DNA of 32,697 nucleotides from Pseudomonadales bacterium (GTDB lineage: Bacteria; Pseudomonadota; Gammaproteobacteria; Pseudomonadales; JAHRWD01). Made by a program: the position numbers and the translations under genes. Positions 18,537 through 28,249 of this stretch are shown one piece after another. The stretch's first letter is position 1, and each line of letters starts with the position of its first letter. The notes beneath the pieces were generated by a model. It was not told the DNA's origin. It did not search any database and worked only from the letters and a program-made list of their open reading frames with translations. The stretch spans positions 1-32,697 of the forward strand of contig JAHRWD010000055.1 in assembly GCA_019090315.1 (NCBI GenBank), read 5' to 3'.

Positions 18537-18622
18537 GGCGCACACTTTAACCAACCTGCTAATCGATTTCAAACCGGCCTGTTTGCTCCGTTGCGCCGTA
18601 ATAATCGATTTAAAGTGTAGGG
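18537..18622. repeat. Dyad-bounded block with paired AATCGATT palindromes
   Basis: ACACTTTAA (18542-18550) and TTAAAGTGT (18610-18618) are perfect inverted repeats. A second inverted pair GGCGCA (18537-18542) and TGCGCC (18592-18597) overlaps them. Within are two copies of the palindrome AATCGATT (18561-18568 and 18603-18610), 42 bp apart. It could be a regulatory region or a second small mobile repeat. Confidence 0.45.
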
Positions 18623-18793
18623 CATAAACGAACTTAAAAGATCTACTGTGCTCTAATGGTGATTCAACTTGATTCGAAATAGTTGTGATGAACTGTGAAC
18701 CGAATAACGCTGTTACTATTTTATCGCTCTACAGGCCAATTTTTGGCGTAGAATTAAAGAATCCATCTCCCAGGTCAGGGTTACTTCCTTATA

Positions 18794-20905
18794 ATGAATA
18801 AATTTCAACAGTGTACGATTCTAATAACACTTGTTTGTAGCGGCTTCGCTAGCGGCATCCACGCAAATAAAAACTCCACACACCTTACTATCTCTGACTA
18901 CTATCAGGAGTTTGCTCCAGAACCACTCTATAGGGAAACTGCTGTTGATATTCTGGACAAGCTACGCGAACGCCACTACCGCCGCGTACCGATTGATAAC
19001 AAATTATCCAGCTCTGTGTACAACAACTACCTGAAACTGCTGGACCCAAGCCACCTTCACTTCCTTGCAGCCGATATCGAACAGTTCGAACGCTATCGAT
19101 ATCAACTCGACGACAACCTGAAAAAAGGTGATCTGGACGCCGCCTACGAAATTTTTAATCGTTATCAACAACGACGTATCGAACGGCTTATCTTCGTCAT
19201 TAATTATCTGGAAAACCGCTACGACACTGTCCAGTTTGATACCGATGAATTCTTCAATATTGATCGAAAAAATGCGGTCTGGCCTGCTACTCTCGAAGAG
19301 ATGGATGAGATTTGGCGTAAACGTGTTAAAAACAACATCCTGTCCCAGAAGCTCTCGGATTCCGAAACCGACGATATTCAGCAAAAACTAATCAAACGCT
19401 ACCGAAGCCGTCTGAACCGCCTGTCAAAAACCCGCAGTCAGGATATTTTTCAAAACTACATGATGGCCTTGTCTCAAAGTTATGGCCCTCATACCCAGTA
19501 CTTTTCCCCCAGACTGTCTGAAAACTTCGATATCAACATGAGCCTTTCGCTCGAAGGTATCGGCGCTGTGCTGACAATGGAGAATGAACATACCAAAGTC
19601 ATCAGACTGGTTTCTGAAGGCCCAGCGGATAAAGCCGGACAATTGAAAGCAACGGATCATATTATCGCTGTCGGTCAGGGTAAAACCGGCGAGTTGATTG
19701 ATGTTGTGGGTTGGCGACTGGATGATGTAGTGGATCTTATTCGTGGCAAGAAAAACACCACCGTACGGTTGACCATCATTCCTGGTGGCTCCGAAAGCAA
19801 ACCATCCAGAACTATCCAGATTGTACGCAATCAGGTGAAGCTGGAAGATCAATCCGCTAAAGCGGATCTGCTCGAACTGGAACACAATGGTCAAAAAAGG
19901 AAGGTCGGTATTATCAGCCTGCCTACTTTCTACCTTGATTTCAAAGCCTATCGTGAAGGCAATCCAAACTACAAAAGCACCACCAGCGACGTCAGAAAAC
20001 TGATACAGGAGCTTAAAAAAGACAACATTGACGGCCTGGTCATTGACCTGAGAAACAACGGCGGCGGATCGCTACAGGAGGTGAACTCTCTTGTCGGGCT
20101 GTTTATCAAGCAGGGTCCTACGGTACAGATCCGAAATACCAGTGGCCGAATCGACGTACTGGGTGATTCGGATTCTGGCGTACTTTACGATGGCCCACTG
20201 GTGGTAATGGTTAACCGCCTTAGTGCATCAGCTTCAGAGATTTTCGCCGGTGCTATTCAGGACTATAACCGCGGTATTATCGTTGGCGGCCAAACCTTTG
20301 GAAAAGGTACCGTGCAATCTATTCTCCCGGTCGAACAGGGGCAGATAAAACTGACGCTGGCCAAATTCTATCGGGTATCAGGAAACAGCACCCAGAATCG
20401 CGGTGTACTTCCCGACATCTATTTCCCTGAAAGTATGGATATAGAAAAAATTGGCGAAAGTTCACTGCCCGAAGCCCTGCCCTGGGATCAGATACGCTCC
20501 GCTTCATACAACTCCCTTGCGGAGATCGAACCGCTGATACCAAAGCTCACCGAGCTACACCAGCAACGAGCCAAACAGGACCCCGAGTTTCACTACCTGG
20601 TAGAACGAATAGCGCACCTTCAGGAACAGCAAAAGATTACCGAACTTCCACTAAATGTGTCCGTCCGTAAGGCTGAGATCAACAAGAATGAAAAGTGGGC
20701 GCTTGACCTGGAGAACACACTGCGCAAATCCCAGGGTGACAAGCCCTATGCGGACTACGCTGAGTTAAAAGCAGCCAGTGAACTGGAACTGTCCGAAAAG
20801 ACAAAAAATGACAAGGATGCGGAACCGGATACCCTGCAGCGCGAAGGCGCAAAAATATTACTGGACTATATTCAATACTCAACACAGTCGCTGGTGACTC
20901 ACTGA
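18794..20905 (+). CDS. prc: Carboxy-terminal processing (tail-specific) protease
   Basis: A 703-residue S41 protease of Tsp/Prc type. It has an N-terminal signal peptide (hydrophobic run ending near GIHA, residue 24), a PDZ domain (GIGAVLTMENEHTKVIRLVSEGPADKAGQLKATDHIIAVG), and the protease core with the serine region RLSASASEIFAGAIQDYNRG (SASAS at 477-481) and the catalytic lysine in TFGKGTVQ at 504. A C-terminal helical extension follows, as in E. coli Prc (about 680 residues). It acts in the periplasm, trimming or degrading proteins with non-polar C-termini, including peptidoglycan hydrolases. dsbD follows after 50 bp on the same strand. Confidence 0.95.
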   Translation: MNKFQQCTILITLVCSGFASGIHANKNSTHLTISDYYQEFAPEPLYRETAVDILDKLRERHYRRVPIDNKLSSSVYNNYLKLLDPSHLHFLAADIEQFERYRYQLDDNLKKGDLDAAYEIFNRYQQRRIERLIFVINYLENRYDTVQFDTDEFFNIDRKNAVWPATLEEMDEIWRKRVKNNILSQKLSDSETDDIQQKLIKRYRSRLNRLSKTRSQDIFQNYMMALSQSYGPHTQYFSPRLSENFDINMSLSLEGIGAVLTMENEHTKVIRLVSEGPADKAGQLKATDHIIAVGQGKTGELIDVVGWRLDDVVDLIRGKKNTTVRLTIIPGGSESKPSRTIQIVRNQVKLEDQSAKADLLELEHNGQKRKVGIISLPTFYLDFKAYREGNPNYKSTTSDVRKLIQELKKDNIDGLVIDLRNNGGGSLQEVNSLVGLFIKQGPTVQIRNTSGRIDVLGDSDSGVLYDGPLVVMVNRLSASASEIFAGAIQDYNRGIIVGGQTFGKGTVQSILPVEQGQIKLTLAKFYRVSGNSTQNRGVLPDIYFPESMDIEKIGESSLPEALPWDQIRSASYNSLAEIEPLIPKLTELHQQRAKQDPEFHYLVERIAHLQEQQKITELPLNVSVRKAEINKNEKWALDLENTLRKSQGDKPYADYAELKAASELELSEKTKNDKDAEPDTLQREGAKILLDYIQYSTQSLVTH

Positions 20906-20955
20906 TTTTCATTTAACCAGTCGCAGGCACTAAACCATTGCAAGGGCTCTAAGCA

Positions 20956-22929
20956 TTGAATTTTTCATCCAGTTTATCCAATACGCTTCCCGCTATTTTT
21001 TTCCGAAATATAGTGCTGATGACCTTCGTTATCTGCACCTCATTATATACGTCGCTGGTGTTTGCCTCAGGGCCGGATCCTCTCACTCAGTCGTCAACCG
21101 CAGATGATTTCTTCAACAGTGCCAATGACCAGTTTCTACCGGTAGACCAGGCCTTTCGCCCGGTACTTCTAGAAACCAATACCGATCAACAACCCCATAA
21201 AATCTCGACCCAATGGCAGATTACTGAAGGCTACTACCTTTACCGAGACCGTTTCAAATTCTCAGTCGAGCCCACGCAACAGGTTTCGATCAATAAAATT
21301 GAACTGCCCGATGGTCAACTGAAAAATGATGAATATTTCGGCGAAACAGAGGTGTATCACGATTCGATCGTAACCACCCTGCTGCTCAACAATACAACCA
21401 ACCAGCCCTATAAAATCAAGGTGGTTTTCCAGGGGTGTGCGGATGCGGGACTGTGCTATCCACCCACCACCCGCTACTTTGAAATAGGCCAGACCGGTGA
21501 AAGCAGCGGCTCTGATACTCCATTGCCGTCTACTGTAGACAATGACTCACTCCAGAACCAGCCTCAACCCACCGAAGCAGTTGCTGAAAACCCGGACAAT
21601 GAAAACCAGCTGCTAGCGCTTCTCAATCAGGCCACCTTAGCGAAAATCATTGTACTGTTTTTCCTTGCTGGTATCGGATTGACCTTTACCCCCTGTGTAC
21701 TGCCAATGATTCCAATTTTGTCCAGCGTGGTGATTGGGCAGGACAAAACCCCCAGCCGATCCCGCGCATTCCTGTTGTCTGGCAGTTACGTACTGGGAAT
21801 GGCACTGGCGTTTACCGTTGCCGGAGCACTGATGGGGTATTTTGGCGCGCAGCTCAACCTGCAGGCACGCCTGCAGTCGCCCTTGCTGCTCTCCATATTC
21901 GCACTCTTTTTTGTCGGCTTGTCCCTTTCGATGTTTGGCTATTACGAATTACGCCTGCCCTCAGGTCTTCAAAACCGAGTCGATGCCCTGAGCCGCAAAC
22001 AGGAGGGTGGCACGCTCATTGGCGCATCTGTTATGGGTGTGCTTTCTGCACTGGTGGTCTCGCCCTGCGTATCCGCACCGCTTGCTGCTGCATTGGTGTA
22101 CATCAGCACAACAGGTGACGCCACCATTGGTGCATTGGCACTTCTGATGCTTGGATTAGGCATGGGTGCTCCGTTGATTGTGATCGCAACCCTTGGCAGT
22201 CATCTGTTGCCCAAATCCGGCGGCTGGATGGATGATGTAAAAACCTTTTTTGGTATTCTGCTTCTAGGTGTTGCCATCTGGTTGCTGGAAAGAATTCTAC
22301 CGGGTCAACTCACCCTTATTCTATGGGCCCTGTTACTTGCCGGAACCGCCAGCTTCCTACAGATCACCAACGAGACCAGCTCCCGACTGTCGGTTGTGTT
22401 CCGTAAAAGCGCAGCCCTTATCATGGCCATCTATTGCAGCATTCTAATTGTTGGCGCGACACTTGGAGGAGGCAACCCACTCAACCCACTAGAGCCGCTG
22501 CAATCCGGAGCCAGATCAGCAAACACTACATCTCATTCAGAGCTGACGTTTTACCCGGCGGATAACTCTGCTCAGCTGGAAAAATTAGTCGATCAGGCCA
22601 AGCAGCAGGGCAAGCCGTTGATGATCGATTTCTATGCCGACTGGTGTATCTCCTGCAAGGTAATGGAAAATCAGGTTTTCACTGATCCACAGGTATCCTC
22701 AGCACTTCAAAAATTCCTGCTGGTACGTGCGGACATCACCGACAATACTGCAATTCATCAACAGCTACTCAACCGTTTCAAACTGTTTGGGCCACCGGCA
22801 CTGGTGTTTTTCGACTCAACCGGTGTAGAAGTGCCGGAATTTCGTACGATCGGAGAAGTTGATGTCAAATCCCTGCTCAATCAGCTTCAAATTGCGCTAA
22901 ATCACGAAAAAACACTAAATAATCGTTGA
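20956..22929 (+). CDS. dsbD: Thiol:disulfide interchange protein DsbD
   Basis: A 657-residue three-part protein. The N-terminal periplasmic alpha domain follows a signal segment and carries Cys161 and Cys167 (GCADAGLCYPP). The central membrane domain of about eight helices has the cysteines in TPCVLPMIPI and SPCVSAPLAAALVYI. The C-terminal thioredoxin-like domain has WCISC (Cys564, Cys567). It carries electrons from cytoplasmic thioredoxin to periplasmic DsbC/DsbG and cytochrome-maturation proteins. TTG at 20956 is taken as start because AAGGG lies about 9 nt before it; the next ATG (21019) has no ribosome site and would shorten the signal peptide. The order dsbD-aroQ-accB-accC is conserved in related bacteria. 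Confidence 0.94.
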   Translation: MNFSSSLSNTLPAIFFRNIVLMTFVICTSLYTSLVFASGPDPLTQSSTADDFFNSANDQFLPVDQAFRPVLLETNTDQQPHKISTQWQITEGYYLYRDRFKFSVEPTQQVSINKIELPDGQLKNDEYFGETEVYHDSIVTTLLLNNTTNQPYKIKVVFQGCADAGLCYPPTTRYFEIGQTGESSGSDTPLPSTVDNDSLQNQPQPTEAVAENPDNENQLLALLNQATLAKIIVLFFLAGIGLTFTPCVLPMIPILSSVVIGQDKTPSRSRAFLLSGSYVLGMALAFTVAGALMGYFGAQLNLQARLQSPLLLSIFALFFVGLSLSMFGYYELRLPSGLQNRVDALSRKQEGGTLIGASVMGVLSALVVSPCVSAPLAAALVYISTTGDATIGALALLMLGLGMGAPLIVIATLGSHLLPKSGGWMDDVKTFFGILLLGVAIWLLERILPGQLTLILWALLLAGTASFLQITNETSSRLSVVFRKSAALIMAIYCSILIVGATLGGGNPLNPLEPLQSGARSANTTSHSELTFYPADNSAQLEKLVDQAKQQGKPLMIDFYADWCISCKVMENQVFTDPQVSSALQKFLLVRADITDNTAIHQQLLNRFKLFGPPALVFFDSTGVEVPEFRTIGEVDVKSLLNQLQIALNHEKTLNNR

Positions 22930-23238
22930 AATAAATAATAAAAAAAACCACAATTGCACCTTAGCAACCTCCTCTGCAATTTTTGCAGGAGTTAGCGTCA
23001 AACTAACGTGTTTTAGCGGGAAATTCCGGCCAGAAAACACGACAAAGTGAATCATAAAATTGATCACTCTCTCGGGGCAAACGCCCTGAACTGAAAAGAT
23101 CAAACAACAAATAGTTTTTGAAGAGTCTATCGACAAACCTCTCGTGCTATAAAAAAAAAGAGAGGAAAATCGCCGAGCAATTTTCACTAGCTGCGTTGGC
23201 AGTTTTCCAACCAGAGATATAAGGCAGGTCTGATACCA
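22930..23238. other. Intergenic region upstream of aroQ-accBC
   Basis: A 309-bp AT-rich region without a credible gene. It starts with A-rich sequence, then small hairpins: CTGCAA/TTGCAG near 22972-22990, GTTAG/CTAAC at 22991-23007, CCTCTC/GAGAGG at 23138-23165 around an A run, and GAAAAT/ATTTTC at 23165-23185. Some may end dsbD transcription; the promoter for aroQ-accB-accC should be here but no strong box pair is seen. Confidence 0.5.
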
Positions 23239-23685
23239 ATGGCAAAATTTCTTACCCTGCACGGCCCCAACCTGAATCTTCTTGGCGAACGTGAGCCCGG
23301 GCACTACGGTAGCGAAAACCTTGAGGCGATCAATCAAACATTAGCTGAGCGCTGCAAAACCGCAGGGCATGAGTTTGATTGCTTCCAGTCAAACGCTGAA
23401 CACCAGCTAATTGAACGAATCCACAACAGCCGAACCGAATCTACCGATTTTATAATTTTTAACCCGGCAGCCTTCACCCACACCAGCGTAGCCCTCAGGG
23501 ATGCACTGCTGGCGGTTAACATCCCTTTTATCGAAGTACACCTTTCAAACGTACACAAACGCGAATCCTTCCGCGCTCACTCCTATTTCTCGGACATTGC
23601 CGAGGGAGTCATATGTGGCTTTGGAAAAACCAGTTATACATTAGCCCTCGACGCAGCCATTCAAATGCTCGATGAAAAAGGCTAG
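23239..23685 (+). CDS. aroQ: 3-dehydroquinate dehydratase, type II
   Basis: A 148-residue protein of typical type II size. Motifs include [19 protein letters not shown] near the N-terminus with the catalytic arginine and tyrosine, [37 protein letters not shown] with the histidine and active-site arginine, and a final [14 protein letters not shown]. It removes water from 3-dehydroquinate in the shikimate pathway; the enzyme is a cytoplasmic dodecamer. It lies 43 bp before accB, as in many gammaproteobacteria. Confidence 0.95.
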   Translation: MAKFLTLHGPNLNLLGEREPGHYGSENLEAINQTLAERCKTAGHEFDCFQSNAEHQLIERIHNSRTESTDFIIFNPAAFTHTSVALRDALLAVNIPFIEVHLSNVHKRESFRAHSYFSDIAEGVICGFGKTSYTLALDAAIQMLDEKG

Positions 23686-23728
23686 CTTTACATTCAGTTC
23701 ACCGTTTAGATAAAAATGAGACCGATCT

Positions 23729-24184
23729 ATGGATATTCGAAAAATAAAAAAACTGATTGAATTAGTTGAAGAATCAGGAATTGAAGAGTTAGAGATCAAC
23801 GAAGGCGAAGAGTCTGTACGTATTGTACTGCGCTCGCCCGCTGCGGCTCCTGTATATCATCAACCTGCTCCAGCCGTCGTTCACGCAGCTCCAGGTGCTG
23901 CGCCTGCACCTGAGCAGCCTGGCCCCGCTGGCAAGCCTGATGTGAGCAATGAAAATGCAGTAACTTCACCGATGGTCGGCACCTTCTATCGCTCCCCTGC
24001 ACCGGGATCACCTATGTTTGTTGAAGTGGGCCAGAAGGTAAATGCAGGTGATGTAATCTGCATCGTTGAAGCGATGAAGATGATGAATCAGATCGAAACA
24101 GACCGAAGCGGTACGGTTGAAGCCATCCTCGTTGAAGATGGCTGCCCGGTTGAATTTGATCAACCTCTGATCACCATCGTATAA
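23729..24184 (+). CDS. accB: Biotin carboxyl carrier protein of acetyl-CoA carboxylase
   Basis: A 151-residue AccB with an N-terminal assembly segment ([23 protein letters not shown]), an alanine/proline-rich linker (about 37-70) and a C-terminal biotinyl domain that carries EAMKMM; the biotinylated lysine is residue 117. The protruding thumb segment near [19 protein letters not shown] is the bacterial AccB type. It carries CO2 on biotin between AccC and the AccAD transferase, the first committed step of fatty-acid synthesis. accC follows after 77 bp. Confidence 0.96.
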   Translation: MDIRKIKKLIELVEESGIEELEINEGEESVRIVLRSPAAAPVYHQPAPAVVHAAPGAAPAPEQPGPAGKPDVSNENAVTSPMVGTFYRSPAPGSPMFVEVGQKVNAGDVICIVEAMKMMNQIETDRSGTVEAILVEDGCPVEFDQPLITIV

Positions 24185-24261
24185 CCCGGTACTTCTGTAA
24201 AGTTGGAATACACTAGAACTTCTATAGACCTTGTATAGATTTTGGGGAGATTCACATCACC

Positions 24262-25605
24262 ATGCTAGAAAAAGTTGTTATCGCAAATCGTGGCGAGATC
24301 GCCCTGCGAATTTTGCGCGCCTGTAAAGAGCTTGATATACGAACTGTCGCCATCCACTCAAAGGTTGATGAAAACCTTATGCACGTCAGGCTGGCGGATG
24401 AATCCGTCTGTATTGGCCCTGATAGTCCAGTTGATAGCTACCTGAACGTCCCTGCAATCATCAGCGCCGCCGAAGTCACGGATGCGGTGGCTATTCACCC
24501 GGGATATGGGTTTTTGGCTGAAAATGCTGATTTTGCCGAGCAGGTCGAGCAGAGTGGATTTACCTTCATTGGCCCATCCGCTGAAGTAATTCGGGCGATG
24601 GGCGACAAGGTAAAGGCTATTCAGTTGATGAAAGCTTCAGGCGTTCCCACAGTGCCTGGTTCCGACGGGCCACTTTCCGATGATATTGAAGAAGCCAAGA
24701 AAGTTGCGCTGCGGATTGGCTACCCGATCATCATCAAAGCCGCTGCTGGTGGAGGTGGTCGCGGTATGCGTGTAGTACAGAGTGAAGCCGCGCTACCGAA
24801 CTCTCTCTACGTTACCCGTTCTGAAGCCGGTGCGTTCTTCGGTGATGACACCATCTATATGGAAAAATTCATCGAGCATCCACGGCATGTTGAAGTTCAG
24901 GTGCTTGCGGACGGCCAGGGCCATGCGATCCACCTTGGGGATCGGGATTGCTCATTGCAACGCCGTCACCAAAAAGTGATCGAAGAAGCGCCAGCGCCCA
25001 ACGTTGACCCGCAAGCCCGGGAACGTATTTATGCTGCCTGTGTAAAAGCCTGCATACAGATTGGCTACAAGGGTGCTGGCACCTTTGAGTTCCTGTATGA
25101 AAATGGTGAGTTCTACTTTATCGAGATGAATACTCGAATTCAGGTGGAGCACCCGGTAACCGAAATGGTGACCGGTGTTGATCTGGTCAAGGAGCAATTG
25201 CTGATTGCTGGTGGGCAACCGCTACGCTACACCCAGGAAGATATTCATATCCATGGTCATGCATTCGAGTGCAGGATCAATGCAGAGGACCCGGAAAGTT
25301 TCTTACCTAGCCCCGGTGACGTAAGCTATTTCCACGCACCTGGTGGTAACGGTGTACGGGTCGATTCCCATCTCTACAGCGGTTACCGCATCCCGCCAAC
25401 CTATGACTCGCTGATCGCGAAAATAATTTGTCATGGTGAAGATCGTGATTCAGCCCTGGCGCGAACCGCCATTGCACTGGACGAACTGCTGATTGAAGGT
25501 GTGAAAACCAACATCCCGCTACATAAAGAGATTGTCCGGCGTAGTGATTTCCAGCAGGCAGATATCTCAATTCAATATCTGGAAAAAATGCTGGAGCGAC
25601 GTTAA
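24262..25605 (+). CDS. accC: Biotin carboxylase subunit of acetyl-CoA carboxylase
   Basis: A 447-residue AccC of standard length. The N-terminal domain reads [29 protein letters not shown], followed by [15 protein letters not shown]. The ATP-grasp core has the glycine-rich loop [14 protein letters not shown], then [44 protein letters not shown] and [24 protein letters not shown]. It carboxylates the biotin on AccB with ATP and bicarbonate. GGGGAG lies 12 nt before the ATG. The usual downstream neighbour prmA is missing; a nucleotidyltransferase gene begins 11 bp after the stop. Confidence 0.96.
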   Translation: MLEKVVIANRGEIALRILRACKELDIRTVAIHSKVDENLMHVRLADESVCIGPDSPVDSYLNVPAIISAAEVTDAVAIHPGYGFLAENADFAEQVEQSGFTFIGPSAEVIRAMGDKVKAIQLMKASGVPTVPGSDGPLSDDIEEAKKVALRIGYPIIIKAAAGGGGRGMRVVQSEAALPNSLYVTRSEAGAFFGDDTIYMEKFIEHPRHVEVQVLADGQGHAIHLGDRDCSLQRRHQKVIEEAPAPNVDPQARERIYAACVKACIQIGYKGAGTFEFLYENGEFYFIEMNTRIQVEHPVTEMVTGVDLVKEQLLIAGGQPLRYTQEDIHIHGHAFECRINAEDPESFLPSPGDVSYFHAPGGNGVRVDSHLYSGYRIPPTYDSLIAKIICHGEDRDSALARTAIALDELLIEGVKTNIPLHKEIVRRSDFQQADISIQYLEKMLERR

Positions 25606-25615
25606 AAGCCGAGAA

Positions 25616-26167
25616 ATGAGCTATGAAGCCCAGATAAAACAATGGATTCTGGATGATCCTGAAAGGCTTTATGCGCTAGAAACTGCTGCCAAACTGGATC
25701 TAAACGACTGGTGTTTGGCAGCAGGTTTTGTACGTAATATGGTGTGGGACAGGCTTCATGGTAGTGAATATCACACACCGCTCAACGATATTGATCTTAT
25801 CTATTTTGACCCAAATAATTGCGATGAAGACTGCGATAGAAGCTTTGAGCGCAAATTAAAAGCGGATTATGAGCAACCTTGGTCGGTAAAAAATCAGGCT
25901 CGCATGCACATCAGAAATAGCGATTCGCCCTACTCCTCTACCAGCAATGCGATGAGCTATTGGGTTGAGATTGAAACCGCCGTCGGCGTGTATTTATCTT
26001 CAGATCAACGATTGGAAATTATCGCGCCATTTGGTTGTGAGTCTCTGTTTAAATACACGATCACAATCAACAACAAGCGTAGAAAACCTGAAGATTTTTC
26101 CCATAGATCAACGGATAAAGGGTGGTTAAAAACTTGGCCCCTGCTATCGGTAGATTGGCGATTTTAG
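25616..26167 (+). CDS. COG3575-type nucleotidyltransferase family protein
   Basis: A 183-residue cytoplasmic protein. The start at 25616 (MSYEAQIKQWILDD) is chosen because the longer frame would overlap accC by 74 bp. The segment WCLAAGFVRNMVWDRLHG and the following LNDIDLIYFD, with its paired aspartates, match the nucleotidyltransferase-like family once called DUF925. The C-terminal part contains GCESLFKYTITINNKRRKPEDFSHR. The family has no assigned substrate. It begins 11 bp downstream of accC, in the place often held by prmA, so it is likely in the acc transcript. It converges on gpsA with a 27-bp gap. Confidence 0.82.
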   Translation: MSYEAQIKQWILDDPERLYALETAAKLDLNDWCLAAGFVRNMVWDRLHGSEYHTPLNDIDLIYFDPNNCDEDCDRSFERKLKADYEQPWSVKNQARMHIRNSDSPYSSTSNAMSYWVEIETAVGVYLSSDQRLEIIAPFGCESLFKYTITINNKRRKPEDFSHRSTDKGWLKTWPLLSVDWRF

Positions 26168-26194
26168 CTAGCACTAAAGCTCAACAAACAGTCG

Positions 26195-27217
26195 TCAGCC
26201 GCTGACCAGACCAAAATCTACATCCTGAGCTTTATCTCCCAGCATCAAACCTCGTACTACTTCATCTACATCCGCATCTTCAAACAAAATTTTATGCAGC
26301 CCGTTGACCAGGGGCATATAAACATCCAACTCTTCAGCTTTTAGCTTGACCAACTTCAGGGTGTTCACCCCTTCCGCTGTCTGGCCAATATCCGCCACCG
26401 CCTGCTCCAGCGTTTTACCCTGCCCGACCTGGTAGCCAACCTGAAAATTACGGCTCAGATCAGACATACAGGTCACAATCAGATCCCCTACTCCCGCCAG
26501 CCCGAGGAATGTTAAGGGGTTTGCACCCAGGCGCACCGCGAGTCGGCTCATTTCTGCCAAACTTCGGGTGATTAGCATACCGTTGGTATTGTGCCCCATG
26601 CCCAGTGCAGAGGAGAACCCAGTAACAATGGCGTAGATATTTTTAAGTGCGCCGGCAAGCTCAATACCGTAGATATCTTCGGCGGAATAGATACGGAAAA
26701 TTTCACTACCAAGGGTATCCTGTACAAAATCACAGAAAGATGAATCTTTGCTCGCAACCACAGATGCGGCGGGAAACCCCATAGCAATCTCTTTAGCGAG
26801 ATTGGGGCCACTTAATGCACCGATTCGCTTTCCCGGTAGCTCCTGCGCTAACACCTGGCTCATCAGCATAAAGCTGCCTGCTTCAATACCCTTTGCGGTG
26901 CTCAATATGAAGACATTATCGTTAAGATCGGCGGCTACTTTTTTTGCTACCGAACGAACCGAAGAGCTGGGGATCGAAAAAAGCACCAGTTCACTATCTG
27001 CAACTGCATCGCTCAAATCAGCACAAATCCGCAGGTTTTCGTGCAGATGATAACCAGGAAGATATTTACTGTTTTCGCGGGATTTCTGCGTCTCCTCAGC
27101 GGATTTCGGGTTTCGCATCCACAGGCATGTTTGATGGCCGTTGGTGGCCAGAATATTCGCCAATACGGTGCCAAAACTACCGCCACCCAATACCGTTACT
27201 TTTTTTTGACCTGCCAT
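26195..27217 (-). CDS. gpsA: NAD(P)+-dependent glycerol-3-phosphate dehydrogenase
   Basis: A 340-residue GpsA, starting at the ATG at 27217 (MAGQKKVTVLGGGSFGTVLA); the frame extends upstream but lacks family similarity there. The N-terminal Rossmann motif is GGGSFGT. Other signatures are LFSIPSSSVRSVAKK, STAKGIEAGSFMLMSQVL, SGPNLAKEIAMGFPAASVVAS and the catalytic lysine in GALKNIYAIVTGFSSALGMGHNT. It makes sn-glycerol 3-phosphate from dihydroxyacetone phosphate for phospholipid synthesis. It is transcribed away from the alpha/beta hydrolase gene across a 132-bp gap. Confidence 0.95.
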   Translation of the reverse strand: MAGQKKVTVLGGGSFGTVLANILATNGHQTCLWMRNPKSAEETQKSRENSKYLPGYHLHENLRICADLSDAVADSELVLFSIPSSSVRSVAKKVAADLNDNVFILSTAKGIEAGSFMLMSQVLAQELPGKRIGALSGPNLAKEIAMGFPAASVVASKDSSFCDFVQDTLGSEIFRIYSAEDIYGIELAGALKNIYAIVTGFSSALGMGHNTNGMLITRSLAEMSRLAVRLGANPLTFLGLAGVGDLIVTCMSDLSRNFQVGYQVGQGKTLEQAVADIGQTAEGVNTLKLVKLKAEELDVYMPLVNGLHKILFEDADVDEVVRGLMLGDKAQDVDFGLVSG

Positions 27218-27349
27218 CCTCAGAAGAACCTTTATTAATCTTATTAGTGGTACATAACAGGCACATAATACTTGTTTTGGAGAACTACGGGAACGCTGCA
27301 ACCATCAGGTTTGATACACTGGTACTCCGATAACCATCAAGAAGAACCG

Positions 27350-28249
27350 ATGCAAACTTTGTTAACACGACATGAACTTGAAACCCCTGATGGCAACATA
27401 TCCTATTTGAAAGGCCCCGACAGGCCAGGTGCGCCCTATTTCCATTTGTTGCAGGCGACCGGTTTTAACGCCCAGACCTACCGCCAGCTACTGATTCCGC
27501 TGTGTGAACATCTGAATGTATTCGCCACCGATCTCCGGGGCCACGGGCTAGGTACGATAAAGGCAGACCCGTCGGAATTTAATTCATGGGATATCTACCG
27601 TGAAGATTTTTACCGGATGCTCGATCATATCAATCATCCGGTATATCTAATGGGCCATTCGGTAGGTTCTATTATCAGCATTGCCGGTGCCGTTAAGCGA
27701 CCAGAGCTGGTCAAGGGACTAATTTTAGTGGAGGGATTGATTCCACCCACCGTCGGTGACATTCCAGAGCGGCCCTACAACCCAATTGAAAACCCGCTGC
27801 CTGAAGCCGCCCGTAATCGCCGCAGCCTGTTTCCCTCCCGCGAGGAAGCGGTAAATAGCTACATAGGCCGTGGTGCATTTAAAACCTGGGGGCGCAGCTG
27901 GATTGAGGACTACATCGATGGTGGCACACGGCTACGGGAAGATGGCCAGGTTGAACTCAGCTGCGCCCCAGCCTGGGAGGCACGCTCATTTGAAACCGCC
28001 GAAAACGACCCATGGGAAAAGATCGAGCAACTGAGCTGCCCCACCCTGCTGATGTACGCAGACAAACATTCCACCTGCAATCCAAGCGGTGTTGAAAAGT
28101 ACAAACGGCTACAGCCTGATACCAAAGCCTACGAAGTCGCCGATACCACACACTTCTTACCGATAGAGCGCCCTGAATTGGTAAGACAAGAAATATTAAA
28201 GATGATCGAACGGGTTGAAACCCGACCCACAAATGCTCACACGGAATAA
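27350..28249 (+). CDS. Alpha/beta hydrolase
   Basis: A 299-residue alpha/beta hydrolase. The start at 27350 (MQTLLTRHEL) follows a GAAGAA site at short spacing; sequence upstream in frame lacks family character. The nucleophile elbow is GHSVG with Ser104, the oxyanion region is LLQATGFNAQTYR, FATDLRGHGLG follows, the acid residue lies in the LMYADKHSTC region, and the catalytic His is in ADTTHFLPIERPE. A cap domain fills about 130-215. No signal peptide, so it is cytoplasmic. The substrate is unknown; esterase or meta-cleavage-type C-C hydrolase are both possible. Its TAA overlaps the ATG of the next gene (TAATG), so the two are translationally coupled. Confidence 0.85.
   Translation: MQTLLTRHELETPDGNISYLKGPDRPGAPYFHLLQATGFNAQTYRQLLIPLCEHLNVFATDLRGHGLGTIKADPSEFNSWDIYREDFYRMLDHINHPVYLMGHSVGSIISIAGAVKRPELVKGLILVEGLIPPTVGDIPERPYNPIENPLPEAARNRRSLFPSREEAVNSYIGRGAFKTWGRSWIEDYIDGGTRLREDGQVELSCAPAWEARSFETAENDPWEKIEQLSCPTLLMYADKHSTCNPSGVEKYKRLQPDTKAYEVADTTHFLPIERPELVRQEILKMIERVETRPTNAHTE

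Larger units (their letters stand above)
18335..18793. other. Divergent intergenic region between oadG and prc, filled by repeats
   Basis: A 459-bp non-coding region separating oadG (leftward) from prc (rightward). It holds the first 139-bp MITE-like element (18389-18527) and, directly beside it, a dyad-bounded block (18537-18622). The remaining 170 bp up to prc must carry the prc promoter; no strong -35/-10 pair stands out. A short open frame across the MITE is an artefact of the repeat, not a gene. Confidence 0.7.

Noticed and set aside
22915..23337. 140-residue minus-strand frame between dsbD and aroQ
   Set aside because: Overlaps the dsbD end and the aroQ start, lacks a ribosome site, and has no recognisable family character.
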